This document shows, piece after piece, positions 1 through 10,810 of a DNA stretch of 64,000 nucleotides. The translations under genes were made by a program, and so were the position numbers. Numbering within the stretch: position 1 is the stretch's first letter; each line of letters opens with the position of its first letter. The DNA lies in contig CAXIPT010000008.1 of the NCBI GenBank assembly GCA_964030475.1, positions 604,072 to 668,071 of the forward strand, read 5' to 3'. The DNA is from Tethya wilhelma (lineage: Eukaryota > Porifera > Demospongiae > Tethyida > Tethyidae). The notes under the pieces were generated by a model that saw nothing but the letters and a program-made list of their open reading frames with translations, did not search any database and was not told the origin of the DNA.

Positions 1-129
1 CATACACACACAATCATGCACTTGCACACTAAATGCAACTCGAGTGTATTAGCTACCACATAATACATGCATACATTTTTTGGAAGTAAGTATAATTTCA
101 AAACCATCACCTGAGGTCGTCTCTTACAG

Positions 130-845
130 GTGCCCCTGTGATGATCCATCCAGGAAGAAGCCAAGATGCTCCATTTGAGATTCTCAACATTTTGGAAGCT
201 TCTGGTGGTGACATCTCACACACTGCCATTGCCCATTTGGAAAGAACCATTGAAGATGATGAGATATTGTTGAAACTGGCTCAACGAGGTTGCTACCTTG
301 AGTTTGACCTCTTTGGAATAGAAATCTCTCACTACCAGGTACGCTTTAATTCATTCCCAAGTTCATTTCTCTTAAATGAATGTTGTTACAAGATCTCGAC
401 CGAAACGACTCTGAATTGAGCACTCTGCTTGAAGCTCAGAATTGAGCACTCTGCTTAATTGAAGCTTAGCAGGGGCTGATGAAAACTTACCATGACTGTG
501 TACACACATACACTACATAGTTTGATCCTGAAAAAGTATACCCCAATGATGCTCAGAGAATACACAAAGTTAAACTTCTCGTTGACAATGGCTACATCAA
601 CCAAATTTTGATCTCAACTGATATACATACTAAACACAGAATGGTATGTTGTATACAAGTTGTTGACTCTTGTCAGCCAGTTACAATTGTATGTTATCCA
701 CTATCTCCAGGCATGTTATGGTGGTCATGGTTACACTTATATCATCAAGCAAATTGTTCCCAAGATGAGAGAGAGAGGTATTTCAAGCGATGACATTGCA
801 AGGATCATTACAACCAACCCACAAAGATGGCTGACTTTCAAATGA
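130..845 (+). CDS. PTER: Phosphotriesterase-related protein, copy 1 (5' part outside window)
   Basis: Three terminal exons are visible: 130-338, 521-643 and 711-845 (stop TGA at 843-845). All junctions have AG/GT sites and phases that match the second copy downstream. The translation carries the family blocks MIHPGR, the D-x-H-x-K-H segment (STDIHTKHR) and GGHGY, and ends in NPQRWLTFK, as in animal PTER. PTER belongs to the binuclear-metal amidohydrolase superfamily; its members have been linked to hydrolysis of N-acyl amino acids. The N-terminal HxH metal-binding exon lies to the left of the window, so completeness cannot be judged. The gene is convergent with the SLC38A11-like gene that ends at 991, only about 145 bp away. 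It is a tandem paralogue of the gene at 1884-3663, with the same exon structure but clearly diverged protein. Confidence 0.9.
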
Positions 846-990
846 ACAAGAGCATAATAACTTTCTTGTCTTCACCAATTCACTCATCTTGTAAAAAAAA
901 TAACTGTTAAAATGTTTTCCCAAAAAACTGATAAAATATAATACAGTCGATAAAAATAATAACTATTAATACCAGTATGATGTCACTCAA

Positions 991-3686
991 TTAAAGAAGA
1001 CACACATCACCATAGTCCAACTCGTCAAAAATTGAATTATTCATGCACTGTCTTGTGCAGTCACAGAGTGGAACTGCTACAGAGAAGTTTTGAGTTGCAT
1101 TGAACACTTGACAACAGACAGAGCTAACGGAGGCATTCCTGTCTTGAGCTGCACAGTAGTTGGGATCATACAGACCACCTTCGTTACGATAACTTTCAAC
1201 AGCCTGTATGTGTATATGAATGGATGGATGGGTGGATGGATATAAAAATGACAGTGTGTATTATACACTTAGTAAAAATCTGGCAACAAGACTAAAAACA
1301 TGTGTTATAGGAGTGTAAAAGTAATTTTATTTTTTAAAATTTAATGGTCATGCTTAATTTATGTAATTCTCCTCTTTGACCTTTCACTCACGGTTAGTGT
1401 AAGGTCAAAGGAGAGAGCCTGGGTAAGTGGGTACGAGGCTGAAATATATGTACACCCTCTATCGTATCACTCACTTCATACACTGCCAGCCCTGTTCCTA
1501 TGAACATGGTCACAATGCCAAATATGAGGACACAGAAGGCAATGATTTTGCCGGGAGAGAACCAACGTGTCTTGGAGAGCTTCAAAAAGCTGGCGGTAGG
1601 GATGATAAAGGCCAGGGGGATGGCGGTGAAGCAACCCTGCAATATAAAGATAATTATAATCATGATAATATGTACCAGGCCTCAATTTTCCCGCATATTC
1701 CTTTTAGAAGGGAAGGCTGGCCCATAGTAGGGAGCTAGTTTAAAACATCGTACAATCGAACAAACATAGCAGTGTATATAATAGTGTGTGGTTGACAATA
1801 AACATTGTTTACTGAAGATGTGTGTAGGATAAGATCTTAATACAATATTATTTTAACCCTAAGTGACCTCAATTTGGGCAAGCATGGCTACACATCTGAA
1901 AGGAAAGGTCCAAACAGGTACGCATACAAGAACCTCATGTCATCTCATAGATCTTTATGCACCAAAATATTCTTTCTCGTACACACACGGACAGTACTAG
2001 GCATCAAGGACCCCCAAGAGCTGGGGGTCATTCTTCCTCATGAACACCTGATGTTAAACTTTCAAGATGCTGCAATAAAGCCGGAATATGGACCTGACAA
2101 TCTCACCGAACTTAGCTATGAAATGAAGAACTTGGGCAAAATAAGACAGTTTCCGTAAGGAGTAGCCAGCACCATAGAGAGAGAGCAACAGAAGGCTCAG
2201 TTACTTATCTACGCTAGTAACCATCACTACATGTAGTCTTATGTCCTTAGGTACAGTGTGAAGGCCAATCTAGTTCTCAAGCAAGATGACGTTACTGATG
2301 ACTTGAAGCTGTTCAAGAAGGCAGGAGGGGGTTGTGTGTGTGATCTCACCTCTATTGGACTCAGGTTAGCATACAACCTGACAAACATATTGACTTTACT
2401 GATAGACCATGGGTTATATATCATCCTAATACATGCACTCTTAGGATGAACACACAGGACCTGCCACAAGTGTCCCGGGACAGTGGCGTGGATATTGTTG
2501 TCGGGACGTCCTACTATGTGGACCCTTTCATCCCAGAGGAGGCCAAGATGATGAGCGTCGAAGAGGTATACCTCTAAAACTATTGAGGGGAGGTATGGAA
2601 TGACCCCTAGTAATTATATTGATGATTTTCCAGATGGCAGAGGTTCATATCAGTGAGATTGAGCTGGGTGTTGGGAGGAGTGGAGTCAAGTGTGGGGTGA
2701 TAGGAGAAGTAGGATGCTCCTCTCCTCTCACAGAGAATGAGATAAAGTCACTGAGAGCAGCTGCTCTGGCTCAACAAAAGACTGGTGAGCAATGCACACA
2801 TAAACATGTTAACTGTCAGTAACTACTTGGTCGAGATGGACACTACCTCTAGGAGGCACTGCAAGGTTGTATGTAGTAAAGCAACTTAACATACACAGCT
2901 GAATTTGGTTTGGAAACTATTATAACTGTCAGTTCATTCATTATTAAAGTTTAATTTTAGGGGCACCATTAATTATCCATCCTGGAAGAGAAGAGAGAGC
3001 ACCATTTGAGATCCTTGACATTCTTGAAGCGGCTGGAGCTGACCTCTCTCACACTGCCATGTCTCATCTTGACAGGACAATCTTTCATGACAGTGTTTTA
3101 CTGGAGTTTGCCAAGAGAGGCTGCTACCTTGAACTGGACCTCTTTGGAATGGAGTGCTCACACTATCAGGTTGTAAAATTATAATGATGCCATTTTCTAG
3201 TACTTAAAACAACAACAACAAAAAAGTGCTCAAGCCATCATTAGTTTGCCAAGCTAACTACGCCTCTGTAAGAGGGACTATAGCAAAATTTAACTCATAC
3301 TTTCTCCTTATAGTGGATGCCTACTGTTGATATGCCGAGTGATGCTCAAAGAATTAAAGCAGTGAAGCTCCTTGTCGACAATGGCTACGCTCATCGTGTC
3401 CTTCTCTCCCACGACATCCACACCAAACACAGACTGGTGAGTACACAGACAGGCACACATGTACCACAGGGGGTATTTTAAGAGAACAGTACTTGGTGTC
3501 ACAATACGTGTATGTGTGTATTCATTAGGTCAACTATGGTGGTCATGGTTACAGACATATTCTTGAGCACATAGTACCCAAGATGGCTGACAGAGGCATC
3601 AAGAGAGAAGTGATCCAACAGATGATTACACAGAATCCACAACAATGGCTGGCATTTCGTTGAACAGAAGTGCAAACAACACATAT

Positions 3687-3722
<36 letters not shown>

Positions 3723-5831
3723 TTGCCGGTTGCTTTCTAACCAAAACTGGAGGTCACTAAAACTTTGGATATTATATTTTTTTTGTATGTCGAGTTACCT
3801 TATATGATATCAAACTCAAGGTACTTACGTTGAAGGCTAGTAAGACACCGAGGTCATTGGTTGTCATGGCGATGAGTAGCGTCATGATTACGAGAAAGAG
3901 AGTGAGTATGATGTGTCTTGGCAGGGACTTGTGACGGGGAGCATAGACAAATTTCTTAGCACCCTGAAAGGAAGGAAGGAAGGAGATTGAGAAAGATGAC
4001 CCATCACTCTTGACTTGTACAGAAAAATAAGCATTATACATAGCAACTTGAACTTACTGTTCTAATTATACTGATTGGGATCCAAGTTATAGCTTTATCA
4101 GGAAGTTTAGAAATGGCTATTTCAAGAACCTAACAAATGCAGAACAGACATTGAGTGTGTGAAGTGGTGTACATTTATATCCTAGGACCAACTCCTACCT
4201 CTCTGGCTACAAAGCATTCAATAGGATATGTCAGTGTAACAACACAGGCAAAGAAGAACCTAGTGGCATTGGCTACCGCATCACTATCACAGTAGTTGTT
4301 TAGAAGATCACCTACAAGAAGAAAGCCAGAGGGGCTGTAAAATTGAACAGAATACAAACACACACATGCATAATAGTTGCATGACCCTTAAGTGGAGGGC
4401 ACTCGATGCATCCACCCTTCCAGTAACCAGCAATTAGCCTAAAATAACTTTGGTTGCTAGGCAATAGCAAACACACACACACACACACACACACATACCT
4501 TGAGTCTCACTAATGAATGTGAGGAAACCACCCAACCCCAGCACCGTACAGAAGACGAGAGAGACGGAGACTGAAATATGAGACACGACTGAAAATCTCT
4601 TCAGTGATCTGTTCTTGAGGGAACCATAAATGAGAAAGGTGTTGTGGTGGGCCACAAAGGCTGGAAAGAGGGAAGAGAAAAAGTCACATGCTTCTGACAT
4701 GAAAAAAAAAAAAATTTGTTACCTGCAGACATGATCCCAATACCCTGCATGTGTGTGTTGTAAAAACAAAGACATGTTTACTTACTTTATTCACAAGTAG
4801 ATAGTCAAATTGACTTACCACAATTGCCTTTTGATTGACAAACCAGGAAGTGACATCATCACAACAGTCGGGCTGAAAACACCGCCTGTGTGGAAAGAAT
4901 AGTGTGAGGAAGCAATCACATAAACCATTAATTTAATGGGGTATTTATTCACACACTCCCTTACACTGTGCAGAATGAATCAGCCAACTCGTACACTACA
5001 ACACTACAGATGAATATGATACAGACAATAGCAAAAGCAGAAATCTGGAGAGGGAGAGACAAAAGGAGAAAGAAGTTAAAGAGTTAAACATCTTGAGACT
5101 AGCAACCACAAGCAAGAAGACCTACATGGTACATTATACCTTTTCTAGTCGTGATATATTCCTGAACATCGAGATGGGCATCATAACCAGAACGACAGCT
5201 GCTACCTTGATGATGATGGAGCGAGGGTCAGTGAGGAGGACAGGCACTTCCAAATGAAGGTTGTTCCGAACTATAGGGAATAAAATCATAATAATTATAC
5301 TGAATGACAACCTTAAGATGTCTGCATTTAAGTATCCATCATTAGATGCAGCTATTGTTGTTGTTGGCTCATAGTCATGGAGGAATCTTTTGGGGGTATA
5401 TGCTTTGACTAAAGCTTACTGATTGATATGATGATCCTGCCAATTGTGTCTCCAACTATCACAACATAGCCTGCCATTGCTGAAAAAGAAAACTGAAGTT
5501 TACATACAGTAAGTCAAAGAGCTAAAACAAACAAACATACCAAAGAATGGAAACAGAAACTGAGCAAACGTGAGGAACCAGTATCCAGGACGACCAAAGG
5601 CTTCTGTTACCATTTCCTATAAAAACAAGGACAAATTTTTCATTCAAGCCATCCTCCTCCCACCTCCATGCACTAAATTCATCCTCACTTACTTGATAGC
5701 TGAGCTTGTTAGCCAAAAGGCCATCCTTGACGAGGAGGATTATAGTATAGTCGGTAATGACAGCCACAAATACAAGTAGAATAACACCCAACATAAAACC
5801 AGACTGCTGGAGAGCTGAAGGAATACCTGTA

Positions 5832-5907
<76 letters not shown>

Positions 5908-6467
5908 GGGAGTAAAAGAAGATAAACTTAAACTCAAGTTCCAAGCACACAGTATATTACCAATAATCCCTGAACCAATGATTGAGTTGATAAAGTTGAA
6001 GCTGGCACCACCAATGGAGCTGGTATACTTCTCTTTGTCCTCGACTGTTTGAGATTTGAGCAATGCATCACGGCGAGCTTTTGACTCCTAGTAAAATGTA
6101 CACAATTTTTTTAAAAAAAAACATCCTAGTTTGTTTATCATTGCTCTACTCAATCAGTATGTATGTATCATTTTATAATAGGGTGTGTCAACCAACTTGA
6201 TCAGCTATCAGAGCACTGGTGTCATCATCTTGTTCATCTCCTTCAGGAATCTCCTCGGGAATCAGAGGGGGGTTCTCCTCATTCAAATCATCATCATCAA
6301 TGTCCTGTACAACAAACCATAGACAAACAATAGGTAAGAAGTGTTCTGGATGTGATCAGTTCACTCTGCAGGCCTACCTCAGAGTACCGTCTGGCTCTTT
6401 CCTTGACAAAGAGCACGGCAGTTTCCCCTGCATCACTTTCTACTACCTCCAGTGCTGACCCAGACAT
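991..6467 (-). CDS. SLC38A11: Sodium-coupled neutral amino acid transporter, SLC38A11-like
   Basis: A multi-exon membrane protein begins at ATG 6467 with an acidic cytosolic N-terminus. First exon 6378-6467 is followed by [16 protein letters not shown] (typical first transmembrane segment of the family), an FGRPGYW loop, [12 protein letters not shown], and [14 protein letters not shown] with [13 protein letters not shown]. The exon at 3829-3963 joins in phase to 1475-1636 ([20 protein letters not shown]) and then to the last exon 991-1203. That exon adds a Cys-rich tail of about 70 residues. About eleven hydrophobic segments are expected. The family carries neutral amino acids across membranes in the AAAP fold. 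An entire PTER gene lies in the 3829/1636 intron, and a 71-bp (CT)n tract abuts one 3' splice site. Some middle exon borders were not individually resolved. Confidence 0.88.
1884..3663 (+). CDS. PTER: Phosphotriesterase-related protein, copy 2, complete and nested
   Basis: Eight exons join in frame: 1884-1917, 1995-2154, 2251-2364, 2445-2565, 2634-2784, 2961-3169, 3314-3436, 3529-3663. They total 1047 bp and encode 348 residues, the usual PTER length. The start [11 protein letters not shown] resembles the animal PTER start. The metal-ligand motif PHEH follows in exon 2, GEVGCS in exon 5, IIHPGREER in exon 6, HDIHTKH in exon 7 and GGHGYRHIL in exon 8. PTER is an amidohydrolase-fold metal enzyme; the physiological substrate in this organism cannot be read from sequence. 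The whole gene sits on the opposite strand inside one intron (1637-3828) of the SLC38A11-like gene. I see no break in the frame. Confidence 0.93.
3689..3721. repeat. (AC)n microsatellite
   Basis: A run of ac dinucleotides just after the PTER copy 2 stop codon, still inside the SLC38A11-like intron. Similar short runs occur at about 4470-4495 and 47309-47330. Confidence 0.9.
5834..5904. repeat. (AG)n microsatellite, about 35 units
   Basis: An uninterrupted AG dinucleotide run. On the minus strand it is (CT)n lying directly before the acceptor cctacag of the SLC38A11-like exon that begins GIPSALQQ, so it forms the polypyrimidine tract of that splice site. Confidence 0.97.
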
Positions 6468-6763
6468 CACGGGTTTTCTTTGTCTTTGAATTTTTAATAT
6501 TTCTTTGCGGTTAAATAGAACAAAAATGCTACAAGTTACAAGTCAGCCCCGCCCCCAAACGATTTTTTGTAGCCCAGCCCCGCCCACATTACTGCTACTG
6601 TAACTAACATTGCTTATAATAAGATATAAAAAGGAACAACTCAATACAAACTCTCAAGTATAGCACTGCCTTCAGTGATAACAATTAATACAATTAATGC
6701 TTTAGCTGCAGCAATAAACACAACAGTAGCTAGTCTATTATAGTATCCTTAATCTCCATGTAT

Positions 6764-8995
6764 TTAGTTTATTGGGTTAACTTCATCTCTATTTATAAGC
6801 TGGGTATATTCACCACCAGCTGCACTGCCACGGCGCCTCCTTTTGGATGACTTATATTGCTTGTAAGCTGCAAACACCACACCAGCTATAACGGCACCAA
6901 GAAGGATAGTAAGAATGACAGAAACAGCAGCAATTACAACATTTCCAGTATTATTTCCTGTAGCTGGTGGTACTGGTCGTGGTGGGGGATTAGAATGCCA
7001 CTCACCAATCTCCTTCAGAAGTTCCTCTCCAGTCTTCGCACCACTAGTTTCTTCTATTCCCCAAGTTCCATCTTCTAATCTCACCCATGTTGTACCATAT
7101 AAGCCTGAAACCACAAGAGTTTGAGTTATGTTAGCCTTGTACTTAGGATATTTCCTGAATGGAGGCAGTCTGGCAGGTAGAAGAGTTTGATCTGTATATG
7201 ATCCTATATGTACACAAAAGTTGATCTCACATCCTTCATCAACAGCTACTAGATGTTGGGAAAAACCATGAGGGCACATTCTTGGCCACTTGTCTTGCGA
7301 TTGGTTACCGTCAGCTGCCAAAGGATTCCCAACTTCACAACTATCAAACCCAGCAAATGGAATAGAATATTCCATTCCTTTTTCATAATCATCACTGACA
7401 CAAACTTGAATGTCTTCTCCCATATGTATTTTGTAAAAAAATTGTGGACATGTCTTAGATCCAGTGAATGGATTGCTAGCAGTTGTAGTATAAACTCCAC
7501 CAAAAAGGTAGCCGAAGTTCTGAGGTACTATGACCCCAGGTAAGGCTGCACACCAATAGGCTTCATAACTAGCTTGGCTTATAATTATTAGTTGGGCATT
7601 CTGACAATGACAGCATCTACTCCATCCAGCAAAGCCACAATGATCACATACAGACTTACAATATGGTTTCTTTGTTGTGTGTGTAACATTTCCAGAGTGT
7701 AGTTTAATCGCTGTATAGGATTGTGGGCAAGTGAAGTCACCTGTCAGTGGATTTTTCTGCTCAGCTGGATTTGGTCCACCAGTACAGAGATCTATGCTAT
7801 TATGATCTGGATCCACTGTACATGTTTGATAGACTCCACCAAATGACAAATTTGTGACTGGTGGTTTACAAGATCCATCATCTAAATTTGCTTGAAAATT
7901 AAAGTTTGGGGAGCTGAGATTTGTACATCCTAGACGAGTGTTTGCTTTGTAGTACCTGTTGATGGCACTGTAGATAACATCTGCAATCTCTTGGACAGTT
8001 GTTTCAGGAAGCTCAGGCAATGTACTTGGAGTGATTGCTAAATGAAGAGGCTCACCACTTCGATCAATTGCAGCCAGAGCATTAGGTACACCCTGTAGCC
8101 AGTCTGAATAGTTTTGCTCAAAAGGTGGTCCACCATGTGTGCTGAATGTTGAATGCTTCCGATTTTGTAGATATGCAGATGTATCAGTGTCTCTTTGTAA
8201 TGAGGCATAAAGCTGAGATCCAACAAAAAATATTCCAAAAAATGAAGCACTTGCTTCATCAGTAATAGACTTGTCATCAGAGTATTTTGATAATACATGG
8301 TCAGTTTGCGACATTATTGCTCCAGCATCTACTGATGTGACATAATGGGTTCCAAAGTCTCGAATTATAAGTTCGGCAAGGTAATGCACAAGATCAGTGT
8401 TGTTGTTTTGGAGGTGAGCAGCAATTTCAAAGAGACGAGACTTGAAATCGGGGTGAAGTAGACTCTCTTCAGTAAGCATTATCGTGTAAAGAAGGTGGCG
8501 TACCTGAACACGAGTAGTTGTAGATAAGTCATTCACCATATGCGACTTAACACTCATGTAATCCTGTGAGAACCTTGCACTGATGGGAAAGAAAAGGAGC
8601 CCAGAATGTTGATTGATAGTGAAGGCAGAAATCGAAGTGTGTTTATCCCAGTGGTCAAAAAATTCAGAATAAACTTCAACAGTGCTTTCGTGATGAGGGA
8701 ACAGGTGCACATTGTCTGGGAGAAGGTATTTGCCATCACTGGATAGCTTGCAATTGGAGTAGTTGTGGAAATGAGTGTGTCGCATGTCGACATTTCGAAG
8801 ATTGTCAAACCCAGTGCCAGGCAACACTCCAATTGTCATCAGATCCAGAGGAGAGGGGTCACAGACAACTCCTGACGAACGACATTGATAAAGACAATTA
8901 TGCATATCTCCTGGAGGATATGGAGCCAGCTGTTGGTGACTACATTGTACTAGTACACAGACTAGGAAACTGACCACATAGAAAAAACTGAGCAT
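6764..8995 (-). CDS. MPEG1: Macrophage-expressed gene 1 / perforin-2, copy A
   Basis: A single open exon encodes 743 residues, close to the roughly 700 of vertebrate MPEG1. Residues 1-18 form a signal peptide. A MACPF domain fills the N-terminal half, with a Y-V-T-S-V-D-A-G-A signature near residues 218-226. The Cys-rich second half contains paired blocks beginning FGGVYQTC and FGGVYTTT. One transmembrane helix lies at about 683-707, followed by a basic cytosolic tail with a YTQL tyrosine sorting signal. MPEG1 is a pore-forming effector delivered to endosomes and phagosomes to attack engulfed microbes; that role is from the family. The intronless structure matches MPEG1 elsewhere and contrasts with the intron-rich neighbours. 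It is one of three full copies and one fragment in this window, all on the minus strand. No break is seen. Confidence 0.95.
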   Translation of the reverse strand: MLSFFYVVSFLVCVLVQCSHQQLAPYPPGDMHNCLYQCRSSGVVCDPSPLDLMTIGVLPGTGFDNLRNVDMRHTHFHNYSNCKLSSDGKYLLPDNVHLFPHHESTVEVYSEFFDHWDKHTSISAFTINQHSGLLFFPISARFSQDYMSVKSHMVNDLSTTTRVQVRHLLYTIMLTEESLLHPDFKSRLFEIAAHLQNNNTDLVHYLAELIIRDFGTHYVTSVDAGAIMSQTDHVLSKYSDDKSITDEASASFFGIFFVGSQLYASLQRDTDTSAYLQNRKHSTFSTHGGPPFEQNYSDWLQGVPNALAAIDRSGEPLHLAITPSTLPELPETTVQEIADVIYSAINRYYKANTRLGCTNLSSPNFNFQANLDDGSCKPPVTNLSFGGVYQTCTVDPDHNSIDLCTGGPNPAEQKNPLTGDFTCPQSYTAIKLHSGNVTHTTKKPYCKSVCDHCGFAGWSRCCHCQNAQLIIISQASYEAYWCAALPGVIVPQNFGYLFGGVYTTTASNPFTGSKTCPQFFYKIHMGEDIQVCVSDDYEKGMEYSIPFAGFDSCEVGNPLAADGNQSQDKWPRMCPHGFSQHLVAVDEGCEINFCVHIGSYTDQTLLPARLPPFRKYPKYKANITQTLVVSGLYGTTWVRLEDGTWGIEETSGAKTGEELLKEIGEWHSNPPPRPVPPATGNNTGNVVIAAVSVILTILLGAVIAGVVFAAYKQYKSSKRRRRGSAAGGEYTQLINRDEVNPIN

Positions 8996-10110
8996 TGTTA
9001 CTTGTGAGCTTCTGTTTGCAGATCAGTGAGCTACAGTAATAATGTAATAATAATAATAGATCTGCTTATTATTATATGCCTACATGGTCAGCAGTGAATT
9101 AAGTTATGAACCATAATTATAAATATGCATGTAAAAATAATCCCTGGGTAACACCCTGCTACATGAATAGAACTAAAATTGTGAAGAGCTAGCAAAATGA
9201 ATAAACCTCTAATAATTATTATGAATCATAAAAAAGGAAATAAGATGGAATGGTTGCATTATTAGATTGTGAATAATTCTTCCTATATATTGGCTGAATG
9301 ATGAACTTGGCATGAAAAAAATAGTACCATATGGCCCGGAAAATTTGACAGCGCTAGCCCTGCCAGGCCATAAATTTTTTTTTTATGCTGAGGCTGGAAG
9401 TTGGCCATACTGATTACAGCTGGCTGCATGTGTCTTATTATGTTTTTATCATTTAAACAGCTTTTTAGCAATCATGGCATTTATTAGCAATTTACTTTAT
9501 TTTCAGTGCCAGATTGTGCAGAGTGTAGTACTCTATCTTGTCTACATTCGGACCCCTTTGACCCGGCACTGAGCTATCCCGGCATACCCTCTCAATGGTG
9601 TGCTCTGCTCCCCTATAGCTCAAGCAGGCACATGGGAATTGGCTTTTTATGTGATCATTCTTGCCCAATGGCTAGAACTTAACTATAAACATTATGGTCC
9701 TGTAGAACCCCAGATATGCTCTTCTTTCCATATAAAGCACACTGGCCAAACTTGCACCAAAATTAATTCTGAATTGTCTCACAATAATTAATTCACAGCA
9801 GAAATCAGGTCCACAATAATATTTGCCAAAGCAATGGCTTTCCTCATATATAATTCATAATCATGTTATTTATGAGATAATAAATATCACTATTTATTCA
9901 TAATATGCTGTACTTGCATGTACATGACTCATTATCCTCAAGGGATTAATAGTTATTAACATGGTTCACATGTTTTTTTTCAAAAAAAATTTATGGCAAT
10001 TGGAACTGACATTGCAACAGTTGTTATAATAATATATAAATTAAACAAACTCACTTTGACTATTACACTACTATTTAGTGCAGCATATGGACAAAGATAT
10101 CAACAAACAT
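8996..10110. other. Spacer without a recognisable gene
   Basis: This A/T-rich region lies upstream of MPEG1 copy A. Stops are frequent in all frames and I recognise no conserved domain, RNA gene or long repeat. It should contain the copy A promoter, but I cannot point to a defined element. Confidence 0.6.
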
Positions 10111-10450
10111 TAAAATGGTCAACAAGTACAGCACCAATTTCTTGTGCCCACTTCATGGCACTTACATCAGTCAATGTGAACAATATATTTTACTATTCCC
10201 AGCTTGTAGTTCCTCACATGCATTTGACCCAATACGATGAGCTGCAAAGGCAGAATAATGAAAGATATGAGGTCCTTTTGTCTCCACACCAAGAGAAGTG
10301 GTCTGCACATGCTGCTGTTGCTGTTCAGCAGTGGTACTCCTTGGGACCATGATCAATTAAGTGGTACATCAAGAAGATGGTTTATTGTGTTCTCAATACT
10401 ACATGCTCGGTGAACAAAAAGTCCTCCTTCAGGAAGTGGCATGATCACAA
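10111..10450 (-). pseudogene. Decayed copy of the dynein heavy chain C-terminal exon (A)
   Basis: This segment matches the intact dynein last exon at 28729-29332. The shared run of about 60 codons includes STTAEQQQQHVQTTSLGVET and SNACEE. Internal deletions near 10355-10380 remove the part matching 28985-29030, and a stop codon precedes the expected C-terminus. No upstream dynein exons are found nearby. It sits on the 5' side of MPEG1 copy A, in the same relative place as dynein-tail sequence beside copies C and D, so it marks one unit of a segmental duplication. Confidence 0.85.
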
Positions 10451-10810
10451 AATTTAATGTGTAACATTATACTGCAGCAAGAATAATGACAATATGCTTG
10501 AGCGTACATGTTTTTACTTAGCTTGTATAAGTTTAGCATAAATTGAAGGTAAGTGCTTTAAACTTAGCATTACCCTATAGTTTTATCCCTTTTGTCCCAA
10601 CAACTCGGACGTCGAGATAATCATGCATTTTTGTTAAAAAATATAGAGGCATTTATAAAGTATGCATTATACAAACTTCAGTTTAATTTTTAATAGCTAT
10701 AATCAATATATTAGAATTATTGCGATATAAACTATGTACATATATAATATTATACACTGAACTTTCAATTTAGGTACATAAACATAATAATTATAATATA
10801 CAATCAAGAT
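10451..10810. other. A/T-rich spacer downstream of the 672-residue gene
   Basis: No gene or known element is visible. The region is rich in TTATA and ATAAT stretches and probably contains the 3' untranslated sequence of the minus-strand gene that ends at 10811. Confidence 0.5.

Noticed and set aside
9993..10352. 119-codon open frame on + strand
   Set aside because: It is the antisense shadow of the decayed dynein C-terminal exon; the minus strand shows the homology.
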